Assembly: GCA_029203165.1 (NCBI GenBank)
Contig: CP119308.1
Coordinates: 682,001 to 746,000, forward strand
Reading direction: 5' to 3'
Length of the DNA: 64,000 bases
Source of the DNA: Candidatus Microbacterium colombiense
GTDB taxonomy: Bacteria > Actinomycetota > Actinomycetes > Actinomycetales > Microbacteriaceae
The notes beneath the pieces were generated by a model. The model was not told where the DNA came from. It did not search any database and was given only the letters and a program-made list of their open reading frames with translations. Positions 63,750-64,000 of this stretch are shown here, piece after piece; position 1 is the first letter of the stretch, and every line of letters starts with the position of its first letter. The position numbers and the translations under genes are program-made.

Positions 63750-64000
63750 TTACTCCGCGTGGAAGACGGTGTACAGGTCGCCGATGAGGTCGCGGCCGCC
63801 GAGGCCGTCGATCTCGAACAGCACCGAGATGCCGACCACGTGGCTGCCGAGCTGCTCGACCAACTGGCGCCCGGCGGCGAGCGTGCCCCCGGTCGCGAGC
63901 ACGTCGTCGATCAGCAGCACGCGGGATCCGGCGGGCAGGTCGTCGTGCATCTCGATCGTCGCGGTGCCGTACTCCAGCGCGTAGTCGATCGACGCCGCAG
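63750..64000 (-). CDS. apt: Adenine phosphoribosyltransferase-like protein, C-terminal part (cut by window edge)
   Basis: The open frame from the window edge to the stop at 63750 encodes the C-terminal ~82 residues of a type I PRTase. PRPP-binding RVLLIDDVLATGGTLAAG and a C-terminus VVGISVLFEIDGLGGRDLI typical of Apt. Salvages adenine to AMP. The N-terminus is beyond 64000. Separated from purS by the 84-bp palindrome. Confidence 0.88.
   Translation of the reverse strand, partial: AASIDYALEYGTATIEMHDDLPAGSRVLLIDDVLATGGTLAAGRQLVEQLGSHVVGISVLFEIDGLGGRDLIGDLYTVFHAE

Overview
The window is high-GC actinobacterial chromosome, most likely from a Microbacterium or a close relative in Microbacteriaceae. 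This rests on overall gene content, codon use, the very frequent GGATGCC/GGCATCC word, many leaderless starts of the form TAnnnT-6/7 nt-ATG, and the combination of small actinobacterial proteins present. It contains no rRNA, tRNA, CRISPR array, integrase or transposase that I can see, and no gene-free stretch longer than about 240 bases.

Layout. 1-6.2 kb (minus): high-affinity K+ uptake operon, a micro-ORF then kdpF-kdpA-kdpB-kdpC-kdpD, with kdpD cut by the window edge. 6.4-8.9 kb (plus): a three-gene unit (small helical WXG100-like protein, DUF1023-like alpha/beta-hydrolase, lipoprotein). 8.9-13.1 kb: an ArsB/SLC13-like permease, a large APC permease and a small alarmone synthetase. 13.1-24.7 kb: a molybdenum block with a polytopic Moco oxidoreductase, mogA, moaE, moaD, moaC, moeA, a moeB-like gene, a Mop/TOBE regulator, modABC and moaA; a sigma factor pair and a small hypothetical gene sit inside it. 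24.8-26.7 kb: M20 amidohydrolase and a TetR regulator. 26.8-34.7 kb (plus): a Dpp-type ABC importer operon ending in a GH3 beta-glucosidase, so the imported solute is probably a beta-glucoside; the second permease gene carries a +1 frameshift. 34.7-36.8 kb: oxidative-stress genes soxR, fdxA, flavin reductase and sodA, with a clear soxbox. 36.9-37.9 kb: ATP-grasp protein.

38.0-57.5 kb is the most unusual region: about 15 genes that look like organosulfur/C-S compound scavenging. It has a binding-protein importer lacking its ATPase, several flavin-dependent luciferase-like (NtaA/SnaA/DszA) monooxygenases, three DszC/SfnB-like acyl-CoA-dehydrogenase-fold oxidases, an SsnA/MtaD-like amidohydrolase, an S-adenosylhomocysteinase-like enzyme next to a degenerate paralogue of its own NAD domain, an O-acetylhomoserine sulfhydrylase-like PLP enzyme, a nucleoside hydrolase and an AhpD-like protein. 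Two oxidase/monooxygenase units face each other; in one a degenerate luciferase domain is fused to the oxidase, in the other it is a separate gene.

57.7-64 kb: LacI regulator and its probable target, a GH13 alpha-glucosidase; a DUF1761 membrane protein; a secreted alpha/alpha-barrel hydrolase; purQ, purS and the end of an adenine phosphoribosyltransferase-like gene.

Across the window, intergenic spaces repeatedly hold 55-100 bp imperfect palindromes with conserved 9-17 bp ends. One family (ends GTTCACAACTCCTCA) occurs four times, mostly between convergent genes, and one copy supplies the last ~31 codons of a sigma factor. These, the organosulfur island and the KdpB repeat insertion are the main points for follow-up.
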